Assembly: GCF_016056295.1 (NCBI RefSeq)
Contig: NZ_JAECZB010000105.1
Span: forward strand, 51,014 to 115,013
Direction of reading: 5' to 3'
From: Atlanticothrix silvestris CENA357
Lineage (GTDB): Bacteria > Cyanobacteriota > Cyanobacteriia > Cyanobacteriales > Nostocaceae
DNA: 64,000 bases
In this document: one piece after another, positions 26,850 through 35,220 of the stretch
Position numbering within the stretch: position 1 is the first letter of the stretch
How the letters are laid out: every line of letters begins with the position of its first letter
Notes under the pieces: generated by a model
The model's database searches: none
Told to the model about the DNA's origin: nothing
Seen by the model: the letters and a program-made list of their open reading frames with translations, nothing else
Position numbers and translations under genes: made by a program

Positions 26850-27295
26850 TACGCACCTCTTCGTGTGAGCAGATGTTGCATCCGGGTAGTTTCTTGTGGG
26901 TCTTCCAATTGACTGGCTTCAGTCAGAGCTAACAAAACCTCCTTTACCTCCATTACTGTCTGCTGTGCTACTAATGCCCGACCGGAAATAGCGGCAACTT
27001 CATCGCCCATAGCAGTCAAGTTAACCTCTAGCTCCAGCACATCAGATGGTTGAACAGATCCCTGGAATTCTACCGAACCTATAGAAAGCAGGGCTGCACG
27101 TTGGTGACTTGCGGTAGAAATAAATATTAACCATGCACCAGCTTGACAAAAAGCCTCTAGAATCAATGGTTCTGGCATCACTAGCTTTGAACCAATGCTG
27201 TCCCAGTACTCTTCTTGGGAAGAAGTTATTTTCCGAGCTTTTATGGAGCGCTTTGCTTCCCACGTTTCAATTTGGTCAATTAAGTAAAAACGCAC
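26849..27295 (-). CDS. Hotdog-fold dehydratase subunit with Glu, without His
   Basis: A 148-residue hotdog protein related to FabZ/FabA. The helix motif PEPLILEAFCQAG keeps the catalytic glutamate (Glu47), but the preceding HFPG segment reads YWDSIG, so the histidine position (about residue 33) holds Ser. It also carries the RRG-rich end HLLTRRGA. This is complementary to the hotdog protein at 25183-25575. Together they could form one active site at a dimer interface, as FabZ active sites do. It lies 15 bases after the acpS gene and overlaps the next ketosynthase gene by one base. Confidence 0.8.
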   Translation of the reverse strand: MRFYLIDQIETWEAKRSIKARKITSSQEEYWDSIGSKLVMPEPLILEAFCQAGAWLIFISTASHQRAALLSIGSVEFQGSVQPSDVLELEVNLTAMGDEVAAISGRALVAQQTVMEVKEVLLALTEASQLEDPQETTRMQHLLTRRGA

Positions 27296-27310
27296 AAAGA
27301 TTCCTCTAAG

Positions 27311-27721
27311 TCATTTCCAAACTGCTACAGCACAAGCGATCGCCATGCCTACTGTATGAGATAAGGTAATATCTAAATCTACTAGTCCTCGCCGTTGTGC
27401 AGATGCAGCTACCTCGTTATGTAGGCAAATATGCGGCTTGCCGATAACATCGTTAATAACTTCTACGTCAGTCCAATAAACTCCCTGACCAATCCCAGTT
27501 CCAAATGCTTTCAGTACTGCCTCTTTAGCAGCAAAACGAACTGCTAGACGCTCGTATTGGCCACGCTTCCCTACACAATAGGCACTTTCATGGGTGGTGA
27601 AGATAGTATCGAGAATATCGGGGTTCTCAGTAATCAGTCGAACTACACGCTTAACCTCAACAATATCAACACCAATTCGGATGCCTGACTTATTCCTCAG
27701 TGGAAAGTTTAACACGTTCAA
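27311..27721 (-). CDS. acpS: Holo-ACP synthase (4'-phosphopantetheinyl transferase, AcpS type)
   Basis: A 136-residue AcpS-type transferase that moves phosphopantetheine from CoA to the serine of an ACP. Visible motifs are GIRIGVDIVEVKR with the Mg-binding Asp19, and RFAAKEAVLKAFGTG with Glu67, followed by LSHTVGMAIA. The ATG at 27721 lies 32 bases inside the 3' end of the ACP gene; no later in-frame start precedes the GVDIVE motif. The overlap suggests coupled synthesis with its likely substrate, the cluster ACP. It may be a dedicated activator distinct from a housekeeping Sfp-type enzyme elsewhere. Confidence 0.93.
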   Translation of the reverse strand: MNVLNFPLRNKSGIRIGVDIVEVKRVVRLITENPDILDTIFTTHESAYCVGKRGQYERLAVRFAAKEAVLKAFGTGIGQGVYWTDVEVINDVIGKPHICLHNEVAASAQRRGLVDLDITLSHTVGMAIACAVAVWK

Positions 27722-28112
27722 ACACTATATCAACGAAGTTTTCTATCGTAAATAAATCAAGAATCTTTTCAACTTCTAGTTTGCCAGCTAGTTCATCAGA
27801 ATTGATTTGTGGCATAACTTTCTGTAATTGGGCTAAACCTACCGCAGAGATAATACCCTGCTCGTCAGCAAACTCTTCATCTGGAATACCGCCTTGGACA
27901 TAGGCAGCAAGGTCAGAAGACTTAATTTTCACTCCCAGTTTGCGCTCAATACGGAACAGAATATCTAACAAATCAATGGATTCGGCTCCCAAATCACCTA
28001 ATAAAGTTGCTTCGAGAACCACCTCATCTTCGCTCACTCCCAGCGCATCGACAATAGCAGATTGAGTAGCGCTGAAGATTTCTCCTTTGCTATTTATTAC
28101 AGTTTTAGTCAT
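27690..28112 (-). CDS. Acyl carrier protein, long form
   Basis: A 140-residue protein with a carrier domain at the N-terminal half. The phosphopantetheine site is Ser45 in DLGAESIDLLDI. The family usually has ~80 residues; here about 50 extra residues (GIISAVGLAQLQKVMPQINSDELAGKLE region) come between the second helix and the final helix segment FTIENFVDIVFERV. The extra part is acidic and could mediate docking with the cluster ketosynthases or hotdog proteins. The gene follows the fabG gene by 44 bases and overlaps the acpS gene. Confidence 0.9.
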   Translation of the reverse strand: MTKTVINSKGEIFSATQSAIVDALGVSEDEVVLEATLLGDLGAESIDLLDILFRIERKLGVKIKSSDLAAYVQGGIPDEEFADEQGIISAVGLAQLQKVMPQINSDELAGKLEVEKILDLFTIENFVDIVFERVKLSTEE

Positions 28113-28156
28113 GAAAATTCTCCTCGGTTTGCTAGTTAAATTAGGAAAATGTGGAT

Positions 28157-28933
28157 TTATACGGACGGTTTACCCATCGCTAAAGGGGTACTTAAGCCAC
28201 CATCTACAGTGACTAGAGATCCAGTCACATAACTGGAGTCAGAAGTTGCTAAGAAAGTAACTACTTTTGCTACTTCTTCTGGTTTAGCAAAGGTACGGGA
28301 TGGAATCTGCTTGAGAATTTTGTTACCTTCTTTAGCAAGCAAATCTGTAACCAGGTCAGTAGAGCAAAAACCTGGTAGCACTGCGTTAACACGGATATTA
28401 AAGCGAGCAAGTTCCATAGCACAGCAGCGAGTGAAGGCGTTGATAGCACCTTTTGATGCAGCGTAATTGGACTCGCCAATCCAACCTCTTTCACCCATTA
28501 CAGAAGATATGTTCACAATTGCGCCGCTCCGCTGGCTCATAAAATGTGCGATCGCAGCCTTGGTGCAATTAAACACACCACCGAAGTTCACTTGCATCAC
28601 ATCGAGCCAATCACCAGGTTCTAAGTTAAAGATTAATCCATCTTTTGCAACTCCAGCATTGTTAACTAGAATATCTAAACCTCCTAGTTTATTGATAATG
28701 TCCTGTATCATGGCATTGACTTGCTCGTAGTCAGTCACGTCGGATTGTATAGCTATTGCCTTACCACCAGATGCGTGGATTATATCCACTACTTCCTGTG
28801 CTTGAGACTCACCAGAACGGTAATTAACAACAACAGTTGCTCCCTCCTGTGAAAGGTCTAGAGCAATGGCCCTACCAATACCACGAGAGCCACCTGTTAC
28901 CAGAGCGACTAGCCCATTCAACTTCTTTTGCAT
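28157..28933 (-). CDS. fabG: 3-oxoacyl-ACP reductase (FabG)
   Basis: A 258-residue classical SDR close to FabG. It reduces 3-ketoacyl-ACP with NADPH. Motifs are TGGSRGIG (residues 14-21), NNAGVAKDG (about 91), the catalytic serine in [15 protein letters not shown] (about 160) and the C-terminal [11 protein letters not shown]. As the first gene of the minus-strand block, it probably lies next to the main promoter in the ~1 kb gap upstream. With ACP, AcpS, dehydratases and ketosynthases following, it supplies the ketoreduction step of the pathway. Confidence 0.93.
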   Translation of the reverse strand: MQKKLNGLVALVTGGSRGIGRAIALDLSQEGATVVVNYRSGESQAQEVVDIIHASGGKAIAIQSDVTDYEQVNAMIQDIINKLGGLDILVNNAGVAKDGLIFNLEPGDWLDVMQVNFGGVFNCTKAAIAHFMSQRSGAIVNISSVMGERGWIGESNYAASKGAINAFTRCCAMELARFNIRVNAVLPGFCSTDLVTDLLAKEGNKILKQIPSRTFAKPEEVAKVVTFLATSDSSYVTGSLVTVDGGLSTPLAMGKPSV

Positions 28934-29927
28934 AATCCCTTTTTGGTTACTTTGAGAAAATAAAAGTTAAGAACAGAAAAAATTATGCAGCTGCCATAAT
29001 AAAGCAAGTATTTCAACAAATTGTTCATGATTAGTAAACTACAAATTTTAGTTATCACCTGAGTCTTTGAACATATTTTTTCAAATCTTGTATGACTTTC
29101 AACATTTATAAGATAAGTATTATTCAAGGTATTTTCAAGGGAAAATATTGCATAAAAATAGGATATTTATTATCATTACACCAAAAAATTTTCTCGAAAG
29201 GGCGATCACTACGCACGACGCAGGCATCACCAACAAATGACTACAGAAAACAATAAGTATTAAATCAGATAAATATTGTTGTGCCTTTTGAATACCGACA
29301 ATACTAGTCCCAGTGCTAATAGTGTAAAACCCTTCGTTTTTAAGGCAATTAATAAAAAGATTGCGGGTTTGAGATGGTCTTAGCATTTATTTGTCAAGCT
29401 TTTTCAGAAAAATCATTTGTAACAATCAATCGCAAAATACTATCTGCACCTGCAACTACATTTATTCGCAAAATTCTTATTTATCAACTTGCCACTTTTT
29501 TAGTATTTTAACCAGTAAATATCTAAATTTTAAGGATCAATTTAAGAGGATGTTTGAAAAGTGAAGTGTAGCGATCTCAGCTGTAAAAGATGCGGGGTAA
29601 GCAATACAGCCTTCATCGCCGATTGTAAAGCAGGCTCTGTTGCAACACGGGGGCAAATTGTAGGCAATGGCGGAATTTATTGTGTTCCCCTATAGTTGCA
29701 GTTAATCCTGGCTGAAATTCAACTATTTTTTTCTATAAGTCAGAGGGTTTTTTGAGCAAACTTTCAAACTACCGTTTGATGGGACTTTCGGTTAGTTGCA
29801 TTTAATCCTGGGTCTTGGCAACTTTTGATGATCTTGGTTGGGGTAAGGCAGAAGGAAGAAAGATATAATTGAGACACTTCAAACTTCACTCCATCAAACA
29901 TTTGAGGGATAAGCCTCAGCAAGCCTT
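28934..29927. other. Non-coding gap of about 1 kb upstream of the type II PKS-like cluster
   Basis: The part near 28934-29130 should carry the promoter for the fabG-led operon; I could not assign -10/-35 boxes. A receiver-domain remnant lies at 29252-29386. Two 18-base direct repeats, AGTTGCAGTTAATCCTGG (29694-29711) and its one-mismatch copy (29794-29811), stand exactly 100 bases apart. The rest precedes the ISL3 remnant. Confidence 0.5.
29252..29386 (-). pseudogene. Response-regulator receiver-domain remnant
   Basis: The minus-strand frame from 29386 reads SQTRNLFINCLKNEGFYT, then STGTSIVGIQKAQQYL and SDLILI. This matches the first half of a receiver domain (helix 1, strand 2, helix 2, strand 3) but stops matching before the phospho-acceptor aspartate. 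The later residues are not family-like. It is most likely a leftover of a degraded regulator gene. Confidence 0.4.
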
Positions 29928-30657
29928 ATGTCGGTGCTAACCCACCTCTTACCAGATTCAACCAATTTGAAACTTGAGAATTGTCTTCTTGACGAGATAA
30001 AAACTCAAATAAAATTGATTGTTTCCGCAATCAAAACAGTAGTTAATTGTCCAGTTTGTAACCAACCAACTCATAAAATTCATAGTCGCTATGAACGCTT
30101 CTTAGCATGGCTAGTGCTACGGAAACCGGAGTCGCAACAGCCAGATTCGGAAGAATTGATTGCACTACTAATAGCGCAACATCCAGATTTAGCCAAAGCC
30201 ATCAACTTAGCTCAAGGTTTCGCTCAAATTGTGCGCCAGCGACTGCCGAGAAAACTCCAACGGTGGCTAACTGTTGCAGAAAATAGTAATTTGACTGCTT
30301 TTCGTCGCTTTGCTAAACGATTGCATGAAGATTATCCCTGTTCTGTCACTCTCGGAAAACAATAATCGAAGCAATATTCTGAAACTTTGATTGAGCCAAG
30401 CTTTGAGGCTTTATTTTCTAACAGTAACTAAAATTTATAGCCAAAACTTAGAAATTAAAGCCTCGAAAGGCTTTCAGCGATTGGGTTCTCCCAAAGTGAT
30501 AAAAGAGGGTTATGATGCTGTGAAAGCAGGTGTAACTATGTCAGTCAGCAATGGGCCCGTTGAAGGGCATATTAATCGACTGAAAATGTTAAAGCGGCAA
30601 ATGTATGGACGCGCCAAGATAGACTTGCTTGAGCGACGATTCTTGTTAGCAACCTAA
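29928..30657 (+). pseudogene. ISL3-family transposase, internally deleted and split by a MITE
   Basis: The N-terminal part (from 29928) has the ISL3 zinc-finger segment CPVCNQPTHKIHSRYERFLA. It then jumps directly to C-terminal sequence (LPRKLQRWLTVAENS, AFRRFAKRLHEDY), so the DDE catalytic core is missing. The frame is cut at 30335 by MITE copy 2 and resumes at 30514 with DAVKAGVTMSVSNGPVEGHINRLKMLKRQMYGRA, split across the last 45 codons. Removing the 174-bp core and one TTAT restores a continuous frame (HEDY-DAVKAG). The element cannot be active. Confidence 0.85.
30332..30513. mobile_element. MITE copy 2, inserted in ISL3 transposase
   Basis: Core 30336-30509 with TTAT at 30332-30335 and 30510-30513. 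It matches copies 1 and 3 across the 174-base core. Because the interrupted gene can be reconstructed, this copy shows that the empty site had a single TTAT and the insertion doubled it. Confidence 0.9.
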
Positions 30658-30720
30658 AGGGTATAATTCTTGTACTTCAAACTTTTTCTTGACTTCTGAA
30701 GTCAGACTTCAAACTTAGTT

Positions 30721-31038
30721 ATGAGCTATAGAAATCAGTTCATTTGGCAAAGAGCAGTTCAACTTGCCATCAATTGTTATAAATTTACACGCCTATTTCC
30801 TCAATCAGAATTGTATGGCTTAACTAGCCAAATACGGCGTTCTTCTGTATCTGTAGCATCTAATATAGCAGAAGGCTATGGCAGGCGTTCCAAGCCAGAA
30901 TATATACAGTTTTTACATATTGCTTTAGGTTCTTTGAGAGAACTAGATACGCAATTAATCATTGCCAAAGAAGTAGATTTAGCCGAGAAAAATCTTTTCA
31001 CACCCTTATTGACCATCTCAAAAATATGTTTCAAGTAG
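30721..31038 (+). CDS. Four-helix bundle protein (23S rRNA intervening-sequence type), 3' end replaced
   Basis: A 105-residue protein that begins [21 protein letters not shown] and contains [22 protein letters not shown], a hallmark of the TIGR02436 four-helix bundle family. The family usually continues ~15 residues further. Here the end ([10 protein letters not shown]) runs into IS982-type transposase sequence in another frame, so the last helix is shortened. Function of the family is unknown; members occur within 23S rRNA intervening sequences and as free genes near mobile elements. Confidence 0.75.
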   Translation: MSYRNQFIWQRAVQLAINCYKFTRLFPQSELYGLTSQIRRSSVSVASNIAEGYGRRSKPEYIQFLHIALGSLRELDTQLIIAKEVDLAEKNLFTPLLTISKICFK

Positions 31039-31178
31039 AACATTCAAGGCATCGTAGTGTATTTAACTTTTTAGTCAACTTAATGGCGGGTTTGGCTGCT
31101 TATACCTATTTACCTAAAAAGCCGTCTATTGATATTTATCCAAAAGACTTGCCTGCTTTACCTCCTGCCATTTTTTAG
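31005..31178 (+). pseudogene. IS982-like transposase remnant (C-terminus)
   Basis: In the frame starting at 31011 the sequence reads [39 protein letters not shown] and ends with a TAG at 31176-31178. The EHSRHRSxxNFLVNLxAxLxAYxxxPKKPS pattern is the C-terminal end of IS982-type transposases, as I recall it. No DDE core is present upstream; instead the four-helix bundle gene abuts it. Confidence 0.6.
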
Positions 31179-31182
31179 TTAG

Positions 31183-31316
31183 TCGAACTCACGTTCAATT
31201 AATCGTAATGATGTCTTTGCCACTTTGTGTGATCGCTGCTGTGAATGCCACTTGAGCAAATTCTTACACAGCAAGCTTTTTGCGCCTTCCTATTCGTCGA
31301 ACTCACGTTGGATTAA
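31183..31316. repeat. Direct repeats GTCGAACTCACGTT, 111 bp apart
   Basis: GTCGAACTCACGTT followed by a few bases and ATTAA occurs near 31183 and again near 31294. A similar string, ATCGAATTCACGTTGCGTTAA, occurs near 6437. The pair follows the IS982-like remnant and may mark element ends. Confidence 0.4.
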
Positions 31317-31373
31317 CAGAATTTTATTAGTGGGATAGGTTCCTCATAGCTGCTGGAAGTGCTGTAGCTCTGA

Positions 31374-32906
31374 TTAGAAATTTGTTAAAAGTCTTGCTTT
31401 TCTGAAGAGAAACTGTAGTACTGTTTCTTGAGAAGAAATGATGTCTGCTCTCCCTTCCATGCCAGATTGAATTGTACACTGGCGATCGCCAACACTTAAT
31501 ACTAGCTTTTCTGGTTGGATAGTAATATCATAATTAGCAGCATTTTTATCTTTATTTTCAGATATGTTGGCGTAGCCCAACTCAGACATCGCATCTGGAG
31601 AAATGGCGCTGACTTTACCTTTTAGAGTTCCGTATTCAGTATACGAACAGCCAGAAACCCGCATTTGTACTTCTTGACCTTTTTCTACTTTGCGGATATC
31701 TTGAGATCCCACTAATGCCTTAATTATTAAGGGTGAATCATTAGGAGAAATTTGAGCAACAATCTCACCAGAACGCAACACTTGGGAAGGATTACGCAAA
31801 TTTAATTCCTGGATAACGCCAGATGCTGAGGCACGAATTGCCGTATCTGCAATCTCTCGAAGAATTTGTTGAAGTTCTTGTTGATCGCGGTTAAATTGTT
31901 TTTGAATTTCAACTTTTTGTTGTAATAATTGCTCGCGTTCTTGATTTAATTTTCCCAGGCTGACTTTACCTGTAGCACTTTCAGCAGCAATTTTCTCTTG
32001 AGAAATTGCAACACTAGCATCACTAGGATTGAGATTAACAAATGTGCTTTGTAATCTAGCTGTAGCTGCTTCTACTGCTTGTTGCTGTTGCTGGATTGCT
32101 TGTTGTTGTTCTTCTACACTAGCTTTTTGAGATTCTAGGAGTTGTTCTTGTTGTTCAACAGCTAGTTGCACTTCTTGAAATTGATCCTGAGAAATCGATC
32201 CGGTTTGGAGTAAGGGTTGATATCTGTCTCGCTTTGCCTTTGCTGCCCTTAATGAAGCATCGCTAGACTTTAAATTCGCTATTACTGATTTTAACTGTGT
32301 TTGAGTTTTTTGTAATTCCTTTTGAGCTTGCCTTAAATTTGCTTTAGCTTCCCTAACTTCAGCAGCTGAGGTGATTCGCCTATCTTGCACCTCGCGTTGA
32401 CTGCGATTAAGTTCAGCTTTAGCTGAGGCGATAACTCGGCTGGTGCGATCGCTTTCTGCTGCTATTTGCCCATCTAAAGCCAAAATTTGGGCATCAAGTT
32501 GAGATAGTTGCAGTTTAGCTTGTCGAATATTTGTTTCCAATTGGCTTTTTTGAGTCTGAAGACGATTATCTTCTATCAGCGCGATCGCATCTCCCTTTTT
32601 CACTGGTTGATTTACCTGCACAGCAATGCTTTTAATCGTTCCCTCTGTTGCTGCTTGCACCAGGCGCAGTTCTCCAGCAGGGCGAATAGTCGCTGGGACT
32701 TTGACTGTAATTTTATATTTAAGAACGCTTGCCAAAATAAGACTAGCAGCAAAGATACTAAGGAGAACTATACCGCCGATAGTTGTCCAATTACTAATGG
32801 GGGGCAAGAATTCATTAGGAGTAGCTGGGCGCAGAGAGTCGGGGTTAGTTACCTTTTCTGCATTGGTGTAAGAAATTGCAGGTGAAGATAAGTTTGCATC
32901 AGCCAT
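31374..32906 (-). CDS. HlyD-family membrane fusion protein (peptide export)
   Basis: The ATG at 32906 is preferred over a TTG 12 bases upstream. The 510-residue protein has a single membrane helix (about 47-68), a biotinyl-lipoyl-like beta domain (VQATEGTIKSIAVQVNQPV), a long alpha-helical hairpin with glutamine-rich coiled coil (about 110-340), the second lipoyl half (RASASGVIQELNLRNPSQVLRSGE), and a C-terminal beta barrel. Such adaptors bridge an inner-membrane ABC transporter and an outer-membrane channel. It lies next to the graspetide ligase genes and near a C39-peptidase ABC exporter, its probable partner. No TolC gene is in the window. Confidence 0.87.
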   Translation of the reverse strand: MADANLSSPAISYTNAEKVTNPDSLRPATPNEFLPPISNWTTIGGIVLLSIFAASLILASVLKYKITVKVPATIRPAGELRLVQAATEGTIKSIAVQVNQPVKKGDAIALIEDNRLQTQKSQLETNIRQAKLQLSQLDAQILALDGQIAAESDRTSRVIASAKAELNRSQREVQDRRITSAAEVREAKANLRQAQKELQKTQTQLKSVIANLKSSDASLRAAKAKRDRYQPLLQTGSISQDQFQEVQLAVEQQEQLLESQKASVEEQQQAIQQQQQAVEAATARLQSTFVNLNPSDASVAISQEKIAAESATGKVSLGKLNQEREQLLQQKVEIQKQFNRDQQELQQILREIADTAIRASASGVIQELNLRNPSQVLRSGEIVAQISPNDSPLIIKALVGSQDIRKVEKGQEVQMRVSGCSYTEYGTLKGKVSAISPDAMSELGYANISENKDKNAANYDITIQPEKLVLSVGDRQCTIQSGMEGRADIISSQETVLQFLFRKARLLTNF

Positions 32907-32971
32907 TTTTGAATTCAATATTTTTTAGTTTTATTTTAGACAATAAAAGTTGGAATTTACTTAATTTATAC

Positions 32972-33946
32972 TTACTTAACTGAATTCTGTAGAACTTCAG
33001 CGATCGTTTGTGAAATCGGTAAGCCAGGACAGTGTTCCAACCAGAAGAACTCGCCAACTGGGTTAACTTCAAGGAACACATACCGACCATCAGGAGTCAA
33101 AATAATATCAATAGCTCCGTAGTTCATACGGAATTCTACCATGAGTTTGAGCAATTTCTCTTCCACATCTTGAGGCAGAGTATATGACTCCCAAGCGTTA
33201 AGTAAGGCAATTCCTTGTTTACGCCAATCGTAACGCGCCTTATCCAAAGCTTGAGAATCAACCGCAGCCGTCAGAACACGCTTACCTACAATAATTGTCC
33301 GCAATTCCAATGCTTTAGGAATTTTCTCCTGAAATGTCATTGGGCAGAAACGTAAGCCATCAAGGTTATCCAGATCCTCAGATGAAATTGGATTTGTAAA
33401 CACAACTTTTTCTCGTCCTTGTTCATCGTAAATAGCGAAGGAAGAGAGCATTTTTGTAATTATTCTCTGCTGGCACTCTTGGGCAAATTGTTTGACTGCC
33501 AGTGGATTATTTGTAGTTAGGGTGCGTGGTGTATCTAGACCTACCTTCCGCGCTATTTGTAATTGCAGTTGCTTATTTTCGGCTCGGCGAATATTTGGTA
33601 GAGGGTCAAGATGAAATCCCTTAATACTGGCAATCATTCCCTCAATGGTGACGCGAGATTCTTTCAATGAAGCTTGTCTGAGTTGCTTATCCATCGAGTC
33701 GGGAATTTTTGAACCAATTGCAATACGTCGATACCAAACTGCTGAGACTTTATTTAAATCTAATGTCTGGTCATCAACATTTAGAGTAACTCGCTCAGTT
33801 TCACCATAGTAAACATCTAACTGGATTTCTGTGGGAAATCGATCTGTGTCAAAACGAAATGCTTTGCCTCCTTGGGCTTCAATTGCCTGAATCACTAGAG
33901 GAATACTTTCGTTGTCTTGGCTGTGAGTAATTATTAAAACAGTCAC
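32972..33946 (-). CDS. mvdD: MvdD/MdnC-type ATP-grasp ligase (ester-forming graspetide synthetase)
   Basis: A 324-residue ATP-grasp protein very like the microviridin ligase MdnC/MvdD: it starts MTVLIITHSQDNESIPLVI and has RFDTDRFPTE, VSAVWYRRI, IASIKGFHLDPL, the AENKQLQLQIARKVGLDTP helix, FCPMTFQEKIPKALELR and YVFLEVNPVGEFFWLE, the last containing the metal-binding Glu and Asn. In characterised systems this enzyme installs the two omega-ester bonds, using ATP to activate core Asp/Glu carboxylates, guided by the leader motif PFFARFLE. The gene follows the second ligase by 77 bases. Confidence 0.93.
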   Translation of the reverse strand: MTVLIITHSQDNESIPLVIQAIEAQGGKAFRFDTDRFPTEIQLDVYYGETERVTLNVDDQTLDLNKVSAVWYRRIAIGSKIPDSMDKQLRQASLKESRVTIEGMIASIKGFHLDPLPNIRRAENKQLQLQIARKVGLDTPRTLTTNNPLAVKQFAQECQQRIITKMLSSFAIYDEQGREKVVFTNPISSEDLDNLDGLRFCPMTFQEKIPKALELRTIIVGKRVLTAAVDSQALDKARYDWRKQGIALLNAWESYTLPQDVEEKLLKLMVEFRMNYGAIDIILTPDGRYVFLEVNPVGEFFWLEHCPGLPISQTIAEVLQNSVK

Positions 33947-34023
33947 GTTGCTTCGCTCCGAATTTTAAACTCAAAATTAACAACTTCCTAAACTTATAAA
34001 GCCTGTTAGCTAGGTTTGAATTT

Positions 34024-35028
34024 TTAAGTAAGGGTATTAGATTTAGGACTTGTTGAAAGTAGTGCAGATGCGATCGCATCTGCAATGGGATAGTCCAAAT
34101 CTCTCTCTAACATCCCCCACTCTCCTGTGGGATTAATTTCTAAAAAAACGTATTCGCCTGATGGCGTTTTAATAAAATCAAAGGCTCCGAAAACCAGTCC
34201 AAACCTTGCCATAAAAGCATCCAGACAACGGATTAGTTTGTCGGGTAATTGATATGGTTGCCATGTAAAAATCTCTTTCGTCCCACGTCGCCAATCTTGC
34301 GTATATGCTGCATACTCAGACGCATCTAGCGCCCCGACAAAGAGATTGCCATTCACATACACTGCTCGTAGTTCCTGCTGTTTGGGGATTTGCTCTTGAA
34401 ACACAGTTGGACAATAGCGCAGTGTTTCAGCATCAAGTAAATCTTCTTCTTTAACGGCACTGGTATACATGAAAAATGAGGAGGCTTGCATACCATAAGA
34501 AAGGGGTCTGAGCAGCTTGGCAACCATTTTTCCCTTAACTTGGTGGAAAAACTCTCGTGCTTCTTGAGGGTTGTTGGTGACAAGAGTCCGAGGTATGACA
34601 AGGCCTACTTCCGATGCAATCCGCAGTTGGCGTAACTTGTTTTCAGCTGCACTAATCCTCTGTAAATCATCCACCCACCTAGCTCCTCTGAGGCTATCCC
34701 AAAAGCCATCTAAAACTGCCAGTGATTCAGTAGAGCAGGCTGCTTGAAATTGTGGAGCCAATTCTTTACCTAAATCGGGTTGCCAAATACGTCGCATCCA
34801 TACTGCTTGCACTTGCTTGGTGTTAAAGGATAAATCCCCATATTTCAGCCTATGATTGCTATCATAATTACTTAAATTAGCCTGGAGTTGAAGTGTCATT
34901 GGAAACTTATCAGTATCAAGGCGAAATGGCTGTACGCCTCGTTTTGATACAGCTTCTGCAACTCTATCTATTGTAAAGAAATCACCACTATGGGTAATTA
35001 ATAAAACCACATCACGCTCAAGGTGCAT
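34024..35028 (-). CDS. mvdC: MvdC/MdnB-type ATP-grasp ligase (amide-forming graspetide synthetase)
   Basis: A 334-residue ATP-grasp protein of the second microviridin type. Typical segments are VVLLITHSGDFFTIDRVAEA, PFRLDTDKFP, VQAVWMRRIW, the ISAAENKLRQLRIASEVGL helix, CPTVFQEQIPKQQELRA and YVFLEINPTGEWGMLE. In known pathways this ligase makes the final lysine-to-acid amide (omega-amide) after the esters. It lies between the precursor gene and the mvdD-type gene, on the same strand, as expected for a microviridin operon. Confidence 0.93.
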   Translation of the reverse strand: MHLERDVVLLITHSGDFFTIDRVAEAVSKRGVQPFRLDTDKFPMTLQLQANLSNYDSNHRLKYGDLSFNTKQVQAVWMRRIWQPDLGKELAPQFQAACSTESLAVLDGFWDSLRGARWVDDLQRISAAENKLRQLRIASEVGLVIPRTLVTNNPQEAREFFHQVKGKMVAKLLRPLSYGMQASSFFMYTSAVKEEDLLDAETLRYCPTVFQEQIPKQQELRAVYVNGNLFVGALDASEYAAYTQDWRRGTKEIFTWQPYQLPDKLIRCLDAFMARFGLVFGAFDFIKTPSGEYVFLEINPTGEWGMLERDLDYPIADAIASALLSTSPKSNTLT

Positions 35029-35220
35029 AAACTGTCTTCATTCAGTTTTTGAATTTTTCCTATTGTCAACTATTGAGGAAGCAAGGTTTTTAAAAAAGTA
35101 AACTTAGTTTTAATGGGAAGCCAACCCCTAAATGGAGTTGGCAAAGCTAACAATATTTTTGTTGTCATAATTTTTCAAAACCGCATTTTTGATGTACTCA
35201 AAAGTATGCAGTTATCGTAA

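Noticed and set aside
9510..28933. Heterocyst glycolipid (hgl) synthase cluster
   Set aside because: hgl clusters centre on large multidomain type I PKS/fatty-acid synthase proteins such as HglE. None is here; all condensing enzymes are discrete or a KS-KS fusion.
30391..30657. An 88-codon gene starting inside the MITE and covering the ISL3 C-terminus
   Set aside because: Its first 40 codons are MITE sequence. The frame is an accident of the insertion, and the real protein-like part is the broken transposase.
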